A stretch of 64,000 bases of DNA from Mucinivorans sp044433515 (GCA_044433515.1 JAWXTN010000001.1:50319-114318), one strand, 5' to 3'; positions 52,186 through 61,632 are shown, counted from the first letter of the stretch. Notes: generated by a model from the letters alone, not told the origin. A program made the numbers and translations.

Positions 52186-53301
52186 ATGAATCCTAAGAAA
52201 ATAATATTTGTAGCATTTTTACTACTCGGTACACTTGGGCTAAAGGCTCAAATGATAGAGACTAGTGCTACAATGTCGCTTTCGAGAGACTCTATTATGA
52301 TAGGCGACACACTTCGCCTGAATATAGATATCACCAAAGATATAGCCACGGAGATAGCAATACCTACCTTCAAGGAAAACAGGCTCACAGAATTCATCGA
52401 AATCGTTGGCGACACAAAGCTAGACACCGCAAGGGTAGACGGCAGAAAGGTAGATTTCAGACTTCAGTATGTCATTACGTCGTTTGATGCAGGTGGATAT
52501 ATCCTCGACAGTTTCCCAGTACTAGTGGGCAAAGCCGTACCCTTTGACACTCTCTATGCACGAGGGGGCGACCTACTCAATGTAGGCACTTACGAGATAG
52601 ATACGACACAAGACCGCCCTTTCGACATCAAGCCGCTACTCGATGCACCGTATAGCTGGGCTGAGTTCAAGGCAGATGTTGCAGCGAATTGGCATTGGAT
52701 ATTAATTTTCGCCCTTGTCATTGGCGGAACAGTCTTTGGAGTGCTATGGTATCAGCGTCACAAGAAACGCCGTGAAGAGAAGCGCAAACCGTTGCCTCCT
52801 CACATCGTTGCTATCAGCGAACTTGAACGAATACACCACGAAAAGTTATGGCAGAGCGGAAAGACGAAAGAGTACTTTAGCGACATTACAGATACGCTGC
52901 GTGTCTATATGGAGGGCAGATACAACGTTGGAGCTATGGAGATGACCAGTGCCGAGATTCTACGCTCGCTCAAAGAACTTGAAACAGAGCAAAAGCTACA
53001 ACGCACAATGAGGAATCTTTTCGAGCTTTCTGACCTAGCGAAATTCGCTAAGGCAACGCCCGATGCAGAAGATTGTGAAACCGCTTACTTCGATGCCTAC
53101 TATTTTGTAGAACAGACTAAAATCGAAATTGTAGAGGAAGAGGAAGAAGGAACTCTAACAGAAGAGGATGCTCGTGTGGGTTCAACTCCCGCCCAGAGTA
53201 CGACAAATACGGAGGTGGAAGCAGAAGTCTCACCAGAGGATAAAGACACTCCATACCTTCCTAAAATAGCGGAAGAAAAACAGTTAGACAAAGAAGAATA
53301 G
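52186..53301 (+). CDS. Bat-operon membrane protein
   Basis: A 371-residue protein with a signal peptide (about 1-21, ...GLKA then Gln), a periplasmic beta domain (about 25-155), one transmembrane segment (about 170-192, WILIFALVIGGTVFGVLWY), and a cytoplasmic helical part ending in an acidic tail. It resembles the DUF4381-like membrane protein found beside MoxR and DUF58 genes in Bacteroidota. Function unknown; it may link the periplasm to the MoxR complex. Eight bp separate it from the BatC-like gene. Confidence 0.75.
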   Translation: MNPKKIIFVAFLLLGTLGLKAQMIETSATMSLSRDSIMIGDTLRLNIDITKDIATEIAIPTFKENRLTEFIEIVGDTKLDTARVDGRKVDFRLQYVITSFDAGGYILDSFPVLVGKAVPFDTLYARGGDLLNVGTYEIDTTQDRPFDIKPLLDAPYSWAEFKADVAANWHWILIFALVIGGTVFGVLWYQRHKKRREEKRKPLPPHIVAISELERIHHEKLWQSGKTKEYFSDITDTLRVYMEGRYNVGAMEMTSAEILRSLKELETEQKLQRTMRNLFELSDLAKFAKATPDAEDCETAYFDAYYFVEQTKIEIVEEEEEGTLTEEDARVGSTPAQSTTNTEVEAEVSPEDKDTPYLPKIAEEKQLDKEE

Positions 53302-53308
53302 AGACACT

Positions 53309-54067
53309 ATGAGAATTAAGATTATATATATAGCTACAATCCTTGTATTTTCATCTCTTTCGGCATCAGCGCAGCGAGAGAATGGAAATATCCGTGAGGG
53401 CAATGATGCCTTTAAAGAAGGAAAGTTCGACAAGGCTGAGGTAGAATATCGCAGTGCCTTACAGCAGAACAGCGAATCATACGAAGCGGTCTATAACCTT
53501 GGAGCTGCACTATTTCGCAGCGAGAGGTATGACAATGCAGCGGAGATATGGTCTGGACTTACAGAGAAGGCTGAGAGCCTGCCTAGTGATGTGCTGTCGA
53601 ATTTGTACTTTAACCTTGGAGACTCACAGTTAGCCCTTCGTCAAGCTAACCCACAGGCACTTGATGCAGCAATCGAGAGTTTCAAGGCGGCTCTACGCAT
53701 AAACCCTCGTGACGACCAGGCTCGCTACAACCTAGCCTATGCACAAGCCCTTAAGAACGACGAGGACGGCGATGGCGGTGGCGGTGGAGACAGTGATGAG
53801 AATCAGGACGAGAATCAGGACGAAAACCAAGACCAGAATCAAGACCAGAATCAAGATCAAAATCAAGACCAAAACCAGGACAAGAACCAGGATAAAAATA
53901 AGGACGAGCAGCAAAACGAGCAGCAGCAGGGTCAGAAGCCTCAAAGTCGTGCCGATGCAGAGAAGATGGCAGATGCTATTCAGCGAGCAGAAGACAAGAC
54001 CAAAGAGAAAGTCGACGAGAAGAATGCCCAAGAGGCGATAGCTGTCGGCGGAGCAAAGAACTGGTAA
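53309..54067 (+). CDS. batC: BatC-like TPR protein
   Basis: The 252-residue protein has a signal peptide (...LSASA then Gln), three to four TPR units (about 27-150, with EAVYNLGAALFRSERYDNAAE and RYNLAYAQALKND), a low-complexity acidic Asp/Gln/Asn stretch (about 155-195) made of 12-bp DNA repeats, and a Lys-rich helical end finishing in KNW. This is the BatC plan. In the usual batABCDE order it follows batB; here it comes before batA. Probably periplasmic and a partner of the vWA proteins. Confidence 0.8.
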   Translation: MRIKIIYIATILVFSSLSASAQRENGNIREGNDAFKEGKFDKAEVEYRSALQQNSESYEAVYNLGAALFRSERYDNAAEIWSGLTEKAESLPSDVLSNLYFNLGDSQLALRQANPQALDAAIESFKAALRINPRDDQARYNLAYAQALKNDEDGDGGGGGDSDENQDENQDENQDQNQDQNQDQNQDQNQDKNQDKNKDEQQNEQQQGQKPQSRADAEKMADAIQRAEDKTKEKVDEKNAQEAIAVGGAKNW

Positions 54068-54178
54068 AGCCAAGATTTTAAGATTAAACAAAATAGAGGA
54101 GGGGCTACGACACAAAATATAGATTTCTACGCCCTTCCCCACTACTAGAAATATCAAAAGAAGACCTTTAGATAAATT

Positions 54179-55174
54179 ATGGAATTTACAAGATTTGAAA
54201 ATATCGAAGTACTGTGGCTACTGCTAATCATCGTTCCGATGCTAGGCTACTACATACTTCGTCAGAAGAGAGGAGGCGTAGCCATCAAGCTATCTTCCAC
54301 TCAGTCACTACACCGTGCACGCCACACCTATTTATACTGGCTAAGACATCTACCGTTTGTCTTTCTATGCTCAGCCATAGCCCTTATAATCTTAGCTGCG
54401 GCACGCCCTCAAAGTTCTTCGAGCCTTTCGAAGTCTACGACCGAGGGTATAGATATCGTTATGGCACTCGACATCTCTTCTTCGATGCTTGCCCGTGACT
54501 TCAAACCAGACCGTTTCCAAGCGGCAAAGGAGATTTCGAGCCGCTTTATACTCGATAGGCAAAACGACAGGCTAGGACTTGTAGTCTTTGCAGGTGAGGC
54601 TTATACACAGTCGCCACTTACCACAGACCAAAACACACTTGTCAACCTTCTCGCACAGGTAGAGATGGGCGTTATCGCAGATGGCACAGCAATAGGTAAT
54701 GGACTTACAACTGCCGTTAACCGCCTTAGAAATAGCGAATCTCCTAGCAAGGTTATAGTACTGCTTACGGACGGTGAGAACAATAGCGGTCAGATAGACC
54801 CTCTCACAGCAGCAGAGCTAGCCAAAGAGTTTGGCATTAGGGTCTACACCATTGGCGTGGGCACAATAGGGACAGCTCCCTATCCTGCATACGACGCTTG
54901 GGGAGATATAGTGTACCAGAATATGGAGGTTAAAATCGACGATGAACTCCTCACAAACATCAGTGAAATGACAGGGGGAAAATATTTTAGAGCAACCGAC
55001 AACGACAAGCTCCAAGAGATATACACCGAGATTAACAGCCTAGAGAAGGCAAAGGTAGAGGTCGAAAACAGCGTTCGCTACACCGAACATTTCGCTCTAT
55101 TCCTCCTATGGGGACTTGCCTCACTACTTCTTATGGTAGCCTTTGAATATATAATCATCCGTAAGATTCCGTAA
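54179..55174 (+). CDS. batA: BatA, vWA membrane protein
   Basis: The 331-residue protein has N-terminal transmembrane segments (about 10-26 and 58-76), a vWA domain (about 90-290) with MIDAS residues in ALDISSSMLARDF (Asp98, Ser100, Ser102), LTDGENN near 198, and a final transmembrane helix (about 305-327). This is the Aerotolerance/BatA plan. In Bacteroides fragilis the bat operon was linked to oxygen tolerance. It lies in the middle of the operon, 111 bp after batC. Confidence 0.9.
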   Translation: MEFTRFENIEVLWLLLIIVPMLGYYILRQKRGGVAIKLSSTQSLHRARHTYLYWLRHLPFVFLCSAIALIILAAARPQSSSSLSKSTTEGIDIVMALDISSSMLARDFKPDRFQAAKEISSRFILDRQNDRLGLVVFAGEAYTQSPLTTDQNTLVNLLAQVEMGVIADGTAIGNGLTTAVNRLRNSESPSKVIVLLTDGENNSGQIDPLTAAELAKEFGIRVYTIGVGTIGTAPYPAYDAWGDIVYQNMEVKIDDELLTNISEMTGGKYFRATDNDKLQEIYTEINSLEKAKVEVENSVRYTEHFALFLLWGLASLLLMVAFEYIIIRKIP

Positions 55175-55220
55175 ACTTTTTTGTACATAAAGAAACTTAT
55201 AGACATTTAGAGAGTAAAAA

Positions 55221-56246
55221 ATGCTTAGACTTGCACAACCCGAATTTTTGTATCTACTACTGCTCCTACCAGCACTAGTAGCCATATATATTTTTTATCG
55301 CCTCAGACAGCGCAGACTCATTGCACGCTTTGGCGAGTTAGAACTTCTCGCACCACTTATGCGAGGCTATTCTCCACGAATGGCAACAGTTCGTTTCACA
55401 CTATTACTATGCGCCATAGCACTACTAATCGTAGCCCTAGCACGCCCTCAGACAGGCAGTAAGCTACGTGAGGTTAAGCAAAACGGCAGCAACATTATGC
55501 TAGTGGTCGACGTAAGCCGTTCGATGCTAGCCGAAGACTATGCTCCTAACCGCCTCGAACGCACAAAATATGCTATCTCTCGCCTGCTCGAAAAGCTAGA
55601 GGACGAGAGTGTAGGTATGGTTGTCTTTGCAGGCGATGCCTATGTACAACTACCTATCACTAGCGACTTCACAACGGCAGCGAACTTTGTCCGCTCCCTT
55701 TCCACTGATATGGTTTCACGCCAGGGCACATCCATTGAGCGAGCTATCGAAGTTGCAGCACTCGCAATGCCACAAAAAGTAACCGCTACGAGTGAGGGCT
55801 CAGAGGAGAGTACAGGGGTTACAAAATCGAGAACCATTATCCTAATAACAGACGGTGAAAGCCACGACGACAATCCACAAGGTGCAGCCGAAGCAGCTGC
55901 CCAGAGCGGTATCACAATCCACACCATCGGTATAGGCACACCAGAGGGAACACCTATAACCATAGGCGGAGAGATGGTCAAAGATGCAGAGGGTCAAATC
56001 GTAGTGAGTAAGCTAAACGAGAGTATGCTTAGCGAAGTGGCAGGTCTAACAAACGGCATCTATGTACGTTCAAGCGAAAGTAGTGTAGGTCTTAACGAGA
56101 TATTCGCACAGATAAAGGCAATGGAAAAGAGCGAAACCACTTCGCTTATCTACGACCAGTATGCCGAACAGTTCCACTACATCCTTTATATTGTTTTAGG
56201 GCTTCTAGTCCTTCAATTTTTCCTTCCAAACCATAAGCGAAAATAA
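55221..56246 (+). CDS. batB: BatB, vWA membrane protein
   Basis: The 341-residue protein repeats the BatA plan: two N-terminal membrane segments (about 9-26 and 56-74), a vWA domain with MIDAS site VVDVSRSMLAEDY (Asp97, Ser99, Ser101), LITDGESHDDN near 212, and a C-terminal membrane helix (about 318-335). Its stop overlaps the start of batD by one base (ATAATGA context), showing translational coupling. Membrane-bound periplasmic vWA domain. Confidence 0.9.
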   Translation: MLRLAQPEFLYLLLLLPALVAIYIFYRLRQRRLIARFGELELLAPLMRGYSPRMATVRFTLLLCAIALLIVALARPQTGSKLREVKQNGSNIMLVVDVSRSMLAEDYAPNRLERTKYAISRLLEKLEDESVGMVVFAGDAYVQLPITSDFTTAANFVRSLSTDMVSRQGTSIERAIEVAALAMPQKVTATSEGSEESTGVTKSRTIILITDGESHDDNPQGAAEAAAQSGITIHTIGIGTPEGTPITIGGEMVKDAEGQIVVSKLNESMLSEVAGLTNGIYVRSSESSVGLNEIFAQIKAMEKSETTSLIYDQYAEQFHYILYIVLGLLVLQFFLPNHKRK

Positions 56247-58108
56247 TGAAAAAGATTTTAGCAGTTCTATTTATCACACTTCTGAGCTACTTTGGGGCTA
56301 GTGCCCAAAGCATCTCGTTCACTGCCACTTCTCCACTAAGCGTAGAGGAGGGGCAACGTTTTAATATACAGTTAACACTTGAAAACGGACAGGGTTCGGA
56401 CTTTATCGCACCAGAGTTCACTGGTGTAGAGGTACTCTATGGACCAAGCGTTAGCAGGGGTTCACAGACCTCTATTGTAAATGGCGTACGGAGTCAGTCT
56501 TCACAAGAGACTTACACCTACCACGTGCAGGCTCTCTCTGGGGTAGGTATCGCAAAGGTAGGCTCGGCCTCTATCACGGTTGACGGCACAAAATATACAA
56601 CAAAGCCACTGAGCATTTCGGTAATAAGCGGCGGTTCCCAAGGCACAACCCAAGGCGCATCCTCAGCCACTCAGAACTCAGGACAACAACGTCCTACACA
56701 ACAAGGCGGCACTACACAGCAACAGCCCACAGCCGTACAGGGCGACAGCTCAGAGGATGTAATGCTTCGAATGGTTATTTCAAATACAAATCCTTATGTC
56801 GGAGAGGCTGTTTCGGCACAACTAAAGCTCTACACCAGAGTGGCGGTTACGGGGGTTAACAATCCTAAATACCCATCGCTAAGCGGATTTTGGACACAAG
56901 AGTTACAAGTGCCACAGAACAATTCAAGCGGACGTGTAACAATCGGAGGCAAGGTCTATGAGAGCTTTACGCTACGTAGCTGGCTGCTCTATCCTCAAAA
57001 GTCTGGTAAGGTTACAATTGATGCCACATCGCTTAATGCCACGGTGCAAATTGTTAATCAGACGGGGGGACGAGGCGGCTCTATTTTCGACCAATTCTTC
57101 GGAGGCGGAACTTCTAGAAGCATTGTCGATCGTAGCCTAAAGACTGGCGCTACAACCCTTAATGTAAAACCTCTCCCAGGGGGTGCGCCTGTTGGCTCGT
57201 CTCCATCGGTGGGTAGCTTTACTCTAAGTTCTAAACTTTCGGACACTACAATGTCAGCTAATTCGGCAGGCTCACTTGTGCTTACCCTTAAGGGTTCGGG
57301 CGACTTCCCTCTAATGGATGCCCCATCGTTTAAGCTACCAGCAGAGTTCGAACAGTATGACACAAAGACAACCGATAATCTTAAGACCTCTACGTCAGGC
57401 ACTACTGGTACACGTGAATGGGAGTTTCCTTTTGTCGCACGTAGCGAAGGGCATTATACTATTCCTTCGGTGGAGTTTGTTTACTTCAACACAAAGAGCA
57501 AAACATACGAAACACTTCGCAGCCCAGAGTATAGTTTAGAGGTCACTCGTGACAATAATTCTTCTGGCGGCACTTCGCTAGTGACGGGCGTTAACCGTGA
57601 GGACTTGAAGATTCTATCTCGTGATATCCATTACATCAAGACAGGCAGTAGAGCTGACAATTTCTCGCTGCTGATATATTCTTCGTGGTTCTTCATTATA
57701 ATTCTAATAATTATAACAGCAGGGGTTCTAGCACTAGTATATCTAAAGAAGGTCACAGTTCTAAAGGCTGATGTTCGCAGAACTAAGACTCGTAAGGCAA
57801 GCAAGGTCGCACTACGTCGTCTAAAGGCTGCAAAACGAGAAATGACAGCAGGAGGTCGTGCAGGCTTCTTCGAGGAGGTTCTTCGAGCAATGCTCGGCTT
57901 TGTAGGCGACAAATATTCGATAGCCGTATCGGAGCTTACAAAAGAGCGAATCGAGAGCGAATTTAGCCAGCGAGGCGTTAGGGAAGAGGTAGCGACAGAC
58001 TTCATTGCCCTTATCGAGGAGTGTGAGATGGCTCGTTATGCTCCTAGTACGGGTGGCGATATGCTAACAATCTACAACCGCACACTAAAGGTCTTCGACG
58101 AGTTATAG
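56246..58108 (+). CDS. batD: BatD family membrane protein
   Basis: A 620-residue protein with a signal peptide (...FGASA then Gln), several periplasmic beta domains (about 22-440, with SISFTATSPLSVEEGQRF and VMLRMVISNTNPYVGEAV, and a Gln/Thr/Ser-rich linker near 135-165), one transmembrane helix (about 472-495) and a cytoplasmic helical tail. This is the BatD (oxygen tolerance) family. It is the last gene of the operon; no batE was found after it. A terminator follows at 58146. Confidence 0.88.
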   Translation: MKKILAVLFITLLSYFGASAQSISFTATSPLSVEEGQRFNIQLTLENGQGSDFIAPEFTGVEVLYGPSVSRGSQTSIVNGVRSQSSQETYTYHVQALSGVGIAKVGSASITVDGTKYTTKPLSISVISGGSQGTTQGASSATQNSGQQRPTQQGGTTQQQPTAVQGDSSEDVMLRMVISNTNPYVGEAVSAQLKLYTRVAVTGVNNPKYPSLSGFWTQELQVPQNNSSGRVTIGGKVYESFTLRSWLLYPQKSGKVTIDATSLNATVQIVNQTGGRGGSIFDQFFGGGTSRSIVDRSLKTGATTLNVKPLPGGAPVGSSPSVGSFTLSSKLSDTTMSANSAGSLVLTLKGSGDFPLMDAPSFKLPAEFEQYDTKTTDNLKTSTSGTTGTREWEFPFVARSEGHYTIPSVEFVYFNTKSKTYETLRSPEYSLEVTRDNNSSGGTSLVTGVNREDLKILSRDIHYIKTGSRADNFSLLIYSSWFFIIILIIITAGVLALVYLKKVTVLKADVRRTKTRKASKVALRRLKAAKREMTAGGRAGFFEEVLRAMLGFVGDKYSIAVSELTKERIESEFSQRGVREEVATDFIALIEECEMARYAPSTGGDMLTIYNRTLKVFDEL

Positions 58109-58145
58109 TAGATAAGAAGCAAGCTATAAGCTACAACAACAATAA

Positions 58146-58186
58146 AGAGAGGGGAGAAGCTGGTCAAATACACTTCTCCCCTCTCT
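58146..58186 (+). terminator. Terminator of the Bat operon
   Basis: AGAGAGGGGAGAAG (58146-58159) pairs perfectly with CTTCTCCCCTCTCT (58173-58186), 13-nt loop, 37 bp past the batD stop. Confidence 0.88.
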
Positions 58187-58229
58187 TATACTCTTACATA
58201 TAAGCCATAACAACCTATAACCTACTTTC

Positions 58230-58397
58230 CTACTTTTCTATAACTTCTAAAAGGAAGTACTCCTCCTCGGAGCCGCCAAGGGGTATCGCTTCCAGGGCGG
58301 TAGCAGAAGCGGTGCCACTGTGGGGTGGCGGCACCGCTCTGTTTTGCTCGTGCCTCCCAAAACAGCTGGCTCTACACAGCCTCACAGCCGTATCGCC
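58230..58397 (-). other. GC-rich hairpin block with a short open frame
   Basis: This stretch between the Bat operon and the kinase gene is unusually GC-rich. Two perfect hairpins abut: AGCGGTGCC/GGCACCGCT (58308-58316, 58330-58338) and CTGTTTTG/CAAAACAG (58339-58346, 58358-58365). The minus strand is also open for 55 codons ending in GGSEEEYFLLEVIEK (stop at 58230) but has no ATG. It could be a structured RNA, a gene remnant or part of a mobile element; I cannot decide. Confidence 0.4.
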
Positions 58398-58411
58398 CTA
58401 CACCCTACTTT

Positions 58412-58481
58412 CCTACAACCTAAAACCTACAACCTAATACCTACAACCTAAAACCTACAACCTAATACCTAAAACCTAATA
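58412..58481. repeat. Ten 7-bp tandem repeats (CCTANAA)
   Basis: Ten contiguous units of the type CCTACAA, CCTAAAA and CCTAATA end inside the last codons of the kinase/WG gene, whose TAG stop is at 58469-58471. The array is therefore a 3'-end microsatellite of that gene. Confidence 0.95.
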
Positions 58482-59860
58482 ACAGAAATCTCTCCGTTAA
58501 GTTCCACCCGAGCATTGCCGCTACGCACAGGACGACAGAAGTCATACTGCGGAGGAACTTTCCATCGCCCCATCACATCTATATACCCGAACCTGCCATT
58601 AAGACTCGCCACGGCAAAACCCTCGCTAAAAGAAGCCGCATAATCGTACTTCACCGATATGGCTACCCTACCGCTTCTATCTATAAAACCATACTTCGAA
58701 TCCTTAACGACTAATGCCAAGCCCTCCTCAGCGGTAAAGTCCCAAATCTCGTCATACAGCAAGCGAGACAGTTTAGCCCCTGAGCTATCTATTAGCCCCC
58801 ACTTGCGCCCCATCCTCACACGGCTAACACCGCCCTTCATTTCCTTGACTTCATCCCACTGAGCCTCGATTACAACGTTACCGTCCACATCGACATAACC
58901 ATACCTATTGCCACACTTATAGGAGATAAGCTCACTCTCCATATCCGAAGAAGCATAGGGATTAGAGACAATACCCCCTGCAATAATCTCCCGTAGGTTC
59001 TTAATCATCGCCGTAGGGCTCTTTATAGCTGCTACGAGTTTGCTATCCACTACTCCACAAGCCTCAATATAATTCAACGAGATAGAGCAGCCAAGCATCG
59101 CCTCACGTGAATCAATCAACAAACTAGAGGGGTTACCACAATAGCGGTTATAAATATCATAATTATCAGCAATAGCCCTCAGCGACAAAGAAATAAGTGC
59201 AATCGAATAATCGTCGATATACTTCCCAAGAGATTCTTGACCACGAAGCGGATGCTGAAAGGTCTGAGAGCCACACTCTCTCTGAGCCTCGCCCACCATA
59301 TCCTCGACGAAGATACCGTCGTAATCTATGAGCTTTAGGCTAAGGTCCTCTAGCACCATAATATTGTCGGGCTTCAAATCGCCGTGAGCAAAATCGACCC
59401 CAAGCAGCCACATAGCCATAACATCAAAATTATGGCTCAGGACTCGAAGTGTACGAGTATCACAGCCCTTCACGGCTCTATAAATCTTTTCCGAAAGAGT
59501 CATACCCTCGACATACTCCATCACAACGACATCATAGGCTACCATCAAATCACTACCGTACGGAGCGACTAAAATTTCATCACAGAGATACTGTGTCTTA
59601 ACCAAATACTCACTCTCAGGCAGCTGAGCGCACAACCGTTTATAGGCTTCTGTACGTCCCCACTGTTTACGAGTAAAACACTTCAAGGCTAACGGCACTC
59701 CATCACTTCGAAGAGCACTAAAGACCACACCAAAGCCACCGCTCGAATAAGCAGGCTCTCCATCCTCTTTAACAGGAAGAGTCAAACCACTAAGGCTCTT
59801 CAAACAAAGCCCAGGTTCACTGAGCGCATCAATATACTGGTCAATAGTCGGAAATCTCAC
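58469..59860 (-). CDS. Protein kinase-like domain fused to WG repeats
   Basis: The 463-residue protein has a Ser/Thr kinase-like domain (about 25-245): Gly loop SSGGFGVVF (39-47), Lys60 in LALKCF, catalytic loop HGDLKPDN (159-166) and DYDG (179-182, for DFG). All catalytic residues are present, so activity is plausible. Residues about 315-463 hold four WG repeats (e.g. GNRYGYVDVDGNVVI, GRKWGLIDSSG, SKYGFIDRSG, GRFGYIDVMG), a beta-type repeat of unknown ligand. There is no signal peptide or membrane segment. It stands 20 bp from tcdA, possibly in one transcript; the target is unknown. Confidence 0.82.
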   Translation of the reverse strand: MRFPTIDQYIDALSEPGLCLKSLSGLTLPVKEDGEPAYSSGGFGVVFSALRSDGVPLALKCFTRKQWGRTEAYKRLCAQLPESEYLVKTQYLCDEILVAPYGSDLMVAYDVVVMEYVEGMTLSEKIYRAVKGCDTRTLRVLSHNFDVMAMWLLGVDFAHGDLKPDNIMVLEDLSLKLIDYDGIFVEDMVGEAQRECGSQTFQHPLRGQESLGKYIDDYSIALISLSLRAIADNYDIYNRYCGNPSSLLIDSREAMLGCSISLNYIEACGVVDSKLVAAIKSPTAMIKNLREIIAGGIVSNPYASSDMESELISYKCGNRYGYVDVDGNVVIEAQWDEVKEMKGGVSRVRMGRKWGLIDSSGAKLSRLLYDEIWDFTAEEGLALVVKDSKYGFIDRSGRVAISVKYDYAASFSEGFAVASLNGRFGYIDVMGRWKVPPQYDFCRPVRSGNARVELNGEISVIRF

Positions 59861-59880
59861 TTTAATTTAGAGTTTTGGGG

Positions 59881-60654
59881 TTATTCATACGAGATAAAAT
59901 CACTGCAAAGGTTACGTATAACCTCTGATGCGATTGCACACCCAAATACCGACGGCATATAGGATATAGTCCCGACATTCGATTTTTTGTTCTGCTCGTC
60001 ACACAAAATCATAGAACCAGCGATGAGAGGCTCAGCCGAAAAGACCGCTCTAAAACCCTTGCGAATACCTTGCCTATGCAGCCTTTTACGAAGCATATGC
60101 GCCAGTGGGCAGTGATGAGTTTTGCCAATATCTTTAATCTCGACTGCAAGGGGGTCAACCTTTGCCCCTGCCCCCATCGAGCTAACTAGCGGATAGCCCC
60201 TTTCGAGTGCCCCCATAATTAGGTTTACCTTTGGCGAGAGGGTATCAATACAGTCTGCCACATAGTCAAACTTAGCACTATCGAGAAGCGCATCCGTTCT
60301 GTCATCTTTGATAAACTCCTCTACAACGGTGAGCTTTATCTTTGGATTTATATCCTTTAGCCTACGCTCCAAAATCCTAGCCTTTGACTCTCCAACTGTA
60401 CTGTGCAGGGCTAAGAGCTGACGGTTAATATTCGTAGGCGAGACACTATCGGCATCGACAATAGTCATAGCTCCAACCCCTGCCCTTGCAATCATCTCCG
60501 AAGCTATACCTCCGACTCCCCCAAGACCCACTACCAGAACGTGCGCAGATGCCAATCGAGCCATAGCTCCCTCGGCAAATAGCAGTTCAGTACGCTCCTT
60601 CCACTCCTCACACTTTAGGTCATTTTTATTTATTGTTTCACTCATTTCTATCAT
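59881..60654 (-). CDS. tcdA: tRNA threonylcarbamoyladenosine dehydratase (TcdA/CsdL, ThiF family)
   Basis: The 257-residue E1-like enzyme has the nucleotide loop VVGLGGVGGIASEM (40-53), NRQLLA near 76, and a Cys pair region typical for the family, such as ADCIDTL near 133. It cyclises t6A37 of tRNA to ct6A. A second ATG lies 3 codons in (60645) and could be the true start. The type A palindromic element (60682-60842) lies between its start and the TatD-like gene upstream. Confidence 0.88.
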   Translation of the reverse strand: MIEMSETINKNDLKCEEWKERTELLFAEGAMARLASAHVLVVGLGGVGGIASEMIARAGVGAMTIVDADSVSPTNINRQLLALHSTVGESKARILERRLKDINPKIKLTVVEEFIKDDRTDALLDSAKFDYVADCIDTLSPKVNLIMGALERGYPLVSSMGAGAKVDPLAVEIKDIGKTHHCPLAHMLRKRLHRQGIRKGFRAVFSAEPLIAGSMILCDEQNKKSNVGTISYMPSVFGCAIASEVIRNLCSDFISYE

Positions 60655-60681
60655 AACTTTTTTTATCCTTTTTCTTCTTTT

Positions 60682-60842
60682 GGGGACTTCTAATAATTCC
60701 CTTTATTAAATTTTAATTTAGTTTGCTGCTAATTTTAATTTTTCAAAAGTAGCTTATAGTGGGGCTATATGATGCTTTTGGAAAATTAAAAGTAGTAGTG
60801 AAATATGTTAATAATTTTTAAAGGGAATTTTTAGAAGTCCCC
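60682..60842. mobile_element. Palindromic MITE-like element, type A, 161 bp
   Basis: Ends GGGGACTTCTAATAATTCCC and GGGAATTTTTAGAAGTCCCC, flanked by TTTT (60678-60681 and 60843-60846). The core CAAAAGTAGCTTATAG-TGGGG-CTATATGATGCTTTTG keeps the apical hairpin of the copy at 18387 with changed flanks. It sits in the tcdA upstream region. Confidence 0.85.
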
Positions 60843-60867
60843 TTTTATAATTATCCTAGACACACGC

Positions 60868-61512
60868 CTAGTGCCTCATCTTCTTAAAAACCTCAAAGAC
60901 GTTTTTTTCTACAACCTCTCGAAGCTCCTCAACACTTATATCTCGCCTATCTGCAAATTCCCTATATACGTCCTCCACCACACTTGCGCACTCCTCGTCA
61001 CTCTCAAAGAGCACTTGGTCTATCGCCACGCCATCAGAGTAGGGGACGTTACGCCCCGATAACGAAAAATAGACCCTTTCAAGAGACTTAAGCCCCACTG
61101 AGTTTCGAGCATACGAGTGAAAGACACTCACCAAATCAAAGGCTCTCAGCACACCTAGAATCTCCCCCTCTGAGCGCACAGCGTGAATAATAAGCGGCAG
61201 CTCCAGCTTCGAGGCAATCTCCCCCTGCCCTCTAAATAACTGCTTCTGTACCTCAACATTCCCCATCCTCATATCTATGCCACACTCCCCAATAGCCACA
61301 CAACGGCAATGGCTAGCCACCTTTTCCAACTCCACAAGCCACTTCTCATTTCCGTTCCACTTCTCCACATCGTAAGGGTGAATCCCTACGCTAAAAAACC
61401 CTTCCGCAGGCACAGATACCTCATCCCCATCAAAACGCACACTGAGAATATCCACCCGATAATCCTTCGGTGCATCAATATTATGAGTATGTACATTGTA
61501 ATATCTATTCAT
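60868..61512 (-). CDS. TatD family metal-dependent hydrolase
   Basis: Start set at ATG 61512 (MNRYYNVHTHN), where the family's first metal motif HTH begins; the 26-codon upstream extension would run into the divergent capA leader. The 214-residue protein has HTHN (8-11), GIHPYDVEK near 45, IGECGID near 73-79 (metal-bridging Glu), PLIIHAV near 105 and VFHSYA near 128. It is shorter than classical TatD (about 260). TatD proteins are nucleases; the substrate here is not proven. Confidence 0.85.
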   Translation of the reverse strand: MNRYYNVHTHNIDAPKDYRVDILSVRFDGDEVSVPAEGFFSVGIHPYDVEKWNGNEKWLVELEKVASHCRCVAIGECGIDMRMGNVEVQKQLFRGQGEIASKLELPLIIHAVRSEGEILGVLRAFDLVSVFHSYARNSVGLKSLERVYFSLSGRNVPYSDGVAIDQVLFESDEECASVVEDVYREFADRRDISVEELREVVEKNVFEVFKKMRH

Positions 61513-61632
61513 CTTTCGGAGAAGATATGTAATTTTAAAAATCCGCACTGCTTTACCGCTGTTCAAAATATTTATCGTATCTTTGAGCAATGGTGGAGCG
61601 AGTCAAAGTATCACGCTTCAATTTACAAAATT

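Noticed and set aside
53732..54157. Antisense Leu/Val-rich frame over the BatC low-complexity region
   Set aside because: It is the mirror of the Asp/Gln/Asn repeats (gatcaa/ttgatc-type codons) and mimics membrane segments by composition only.
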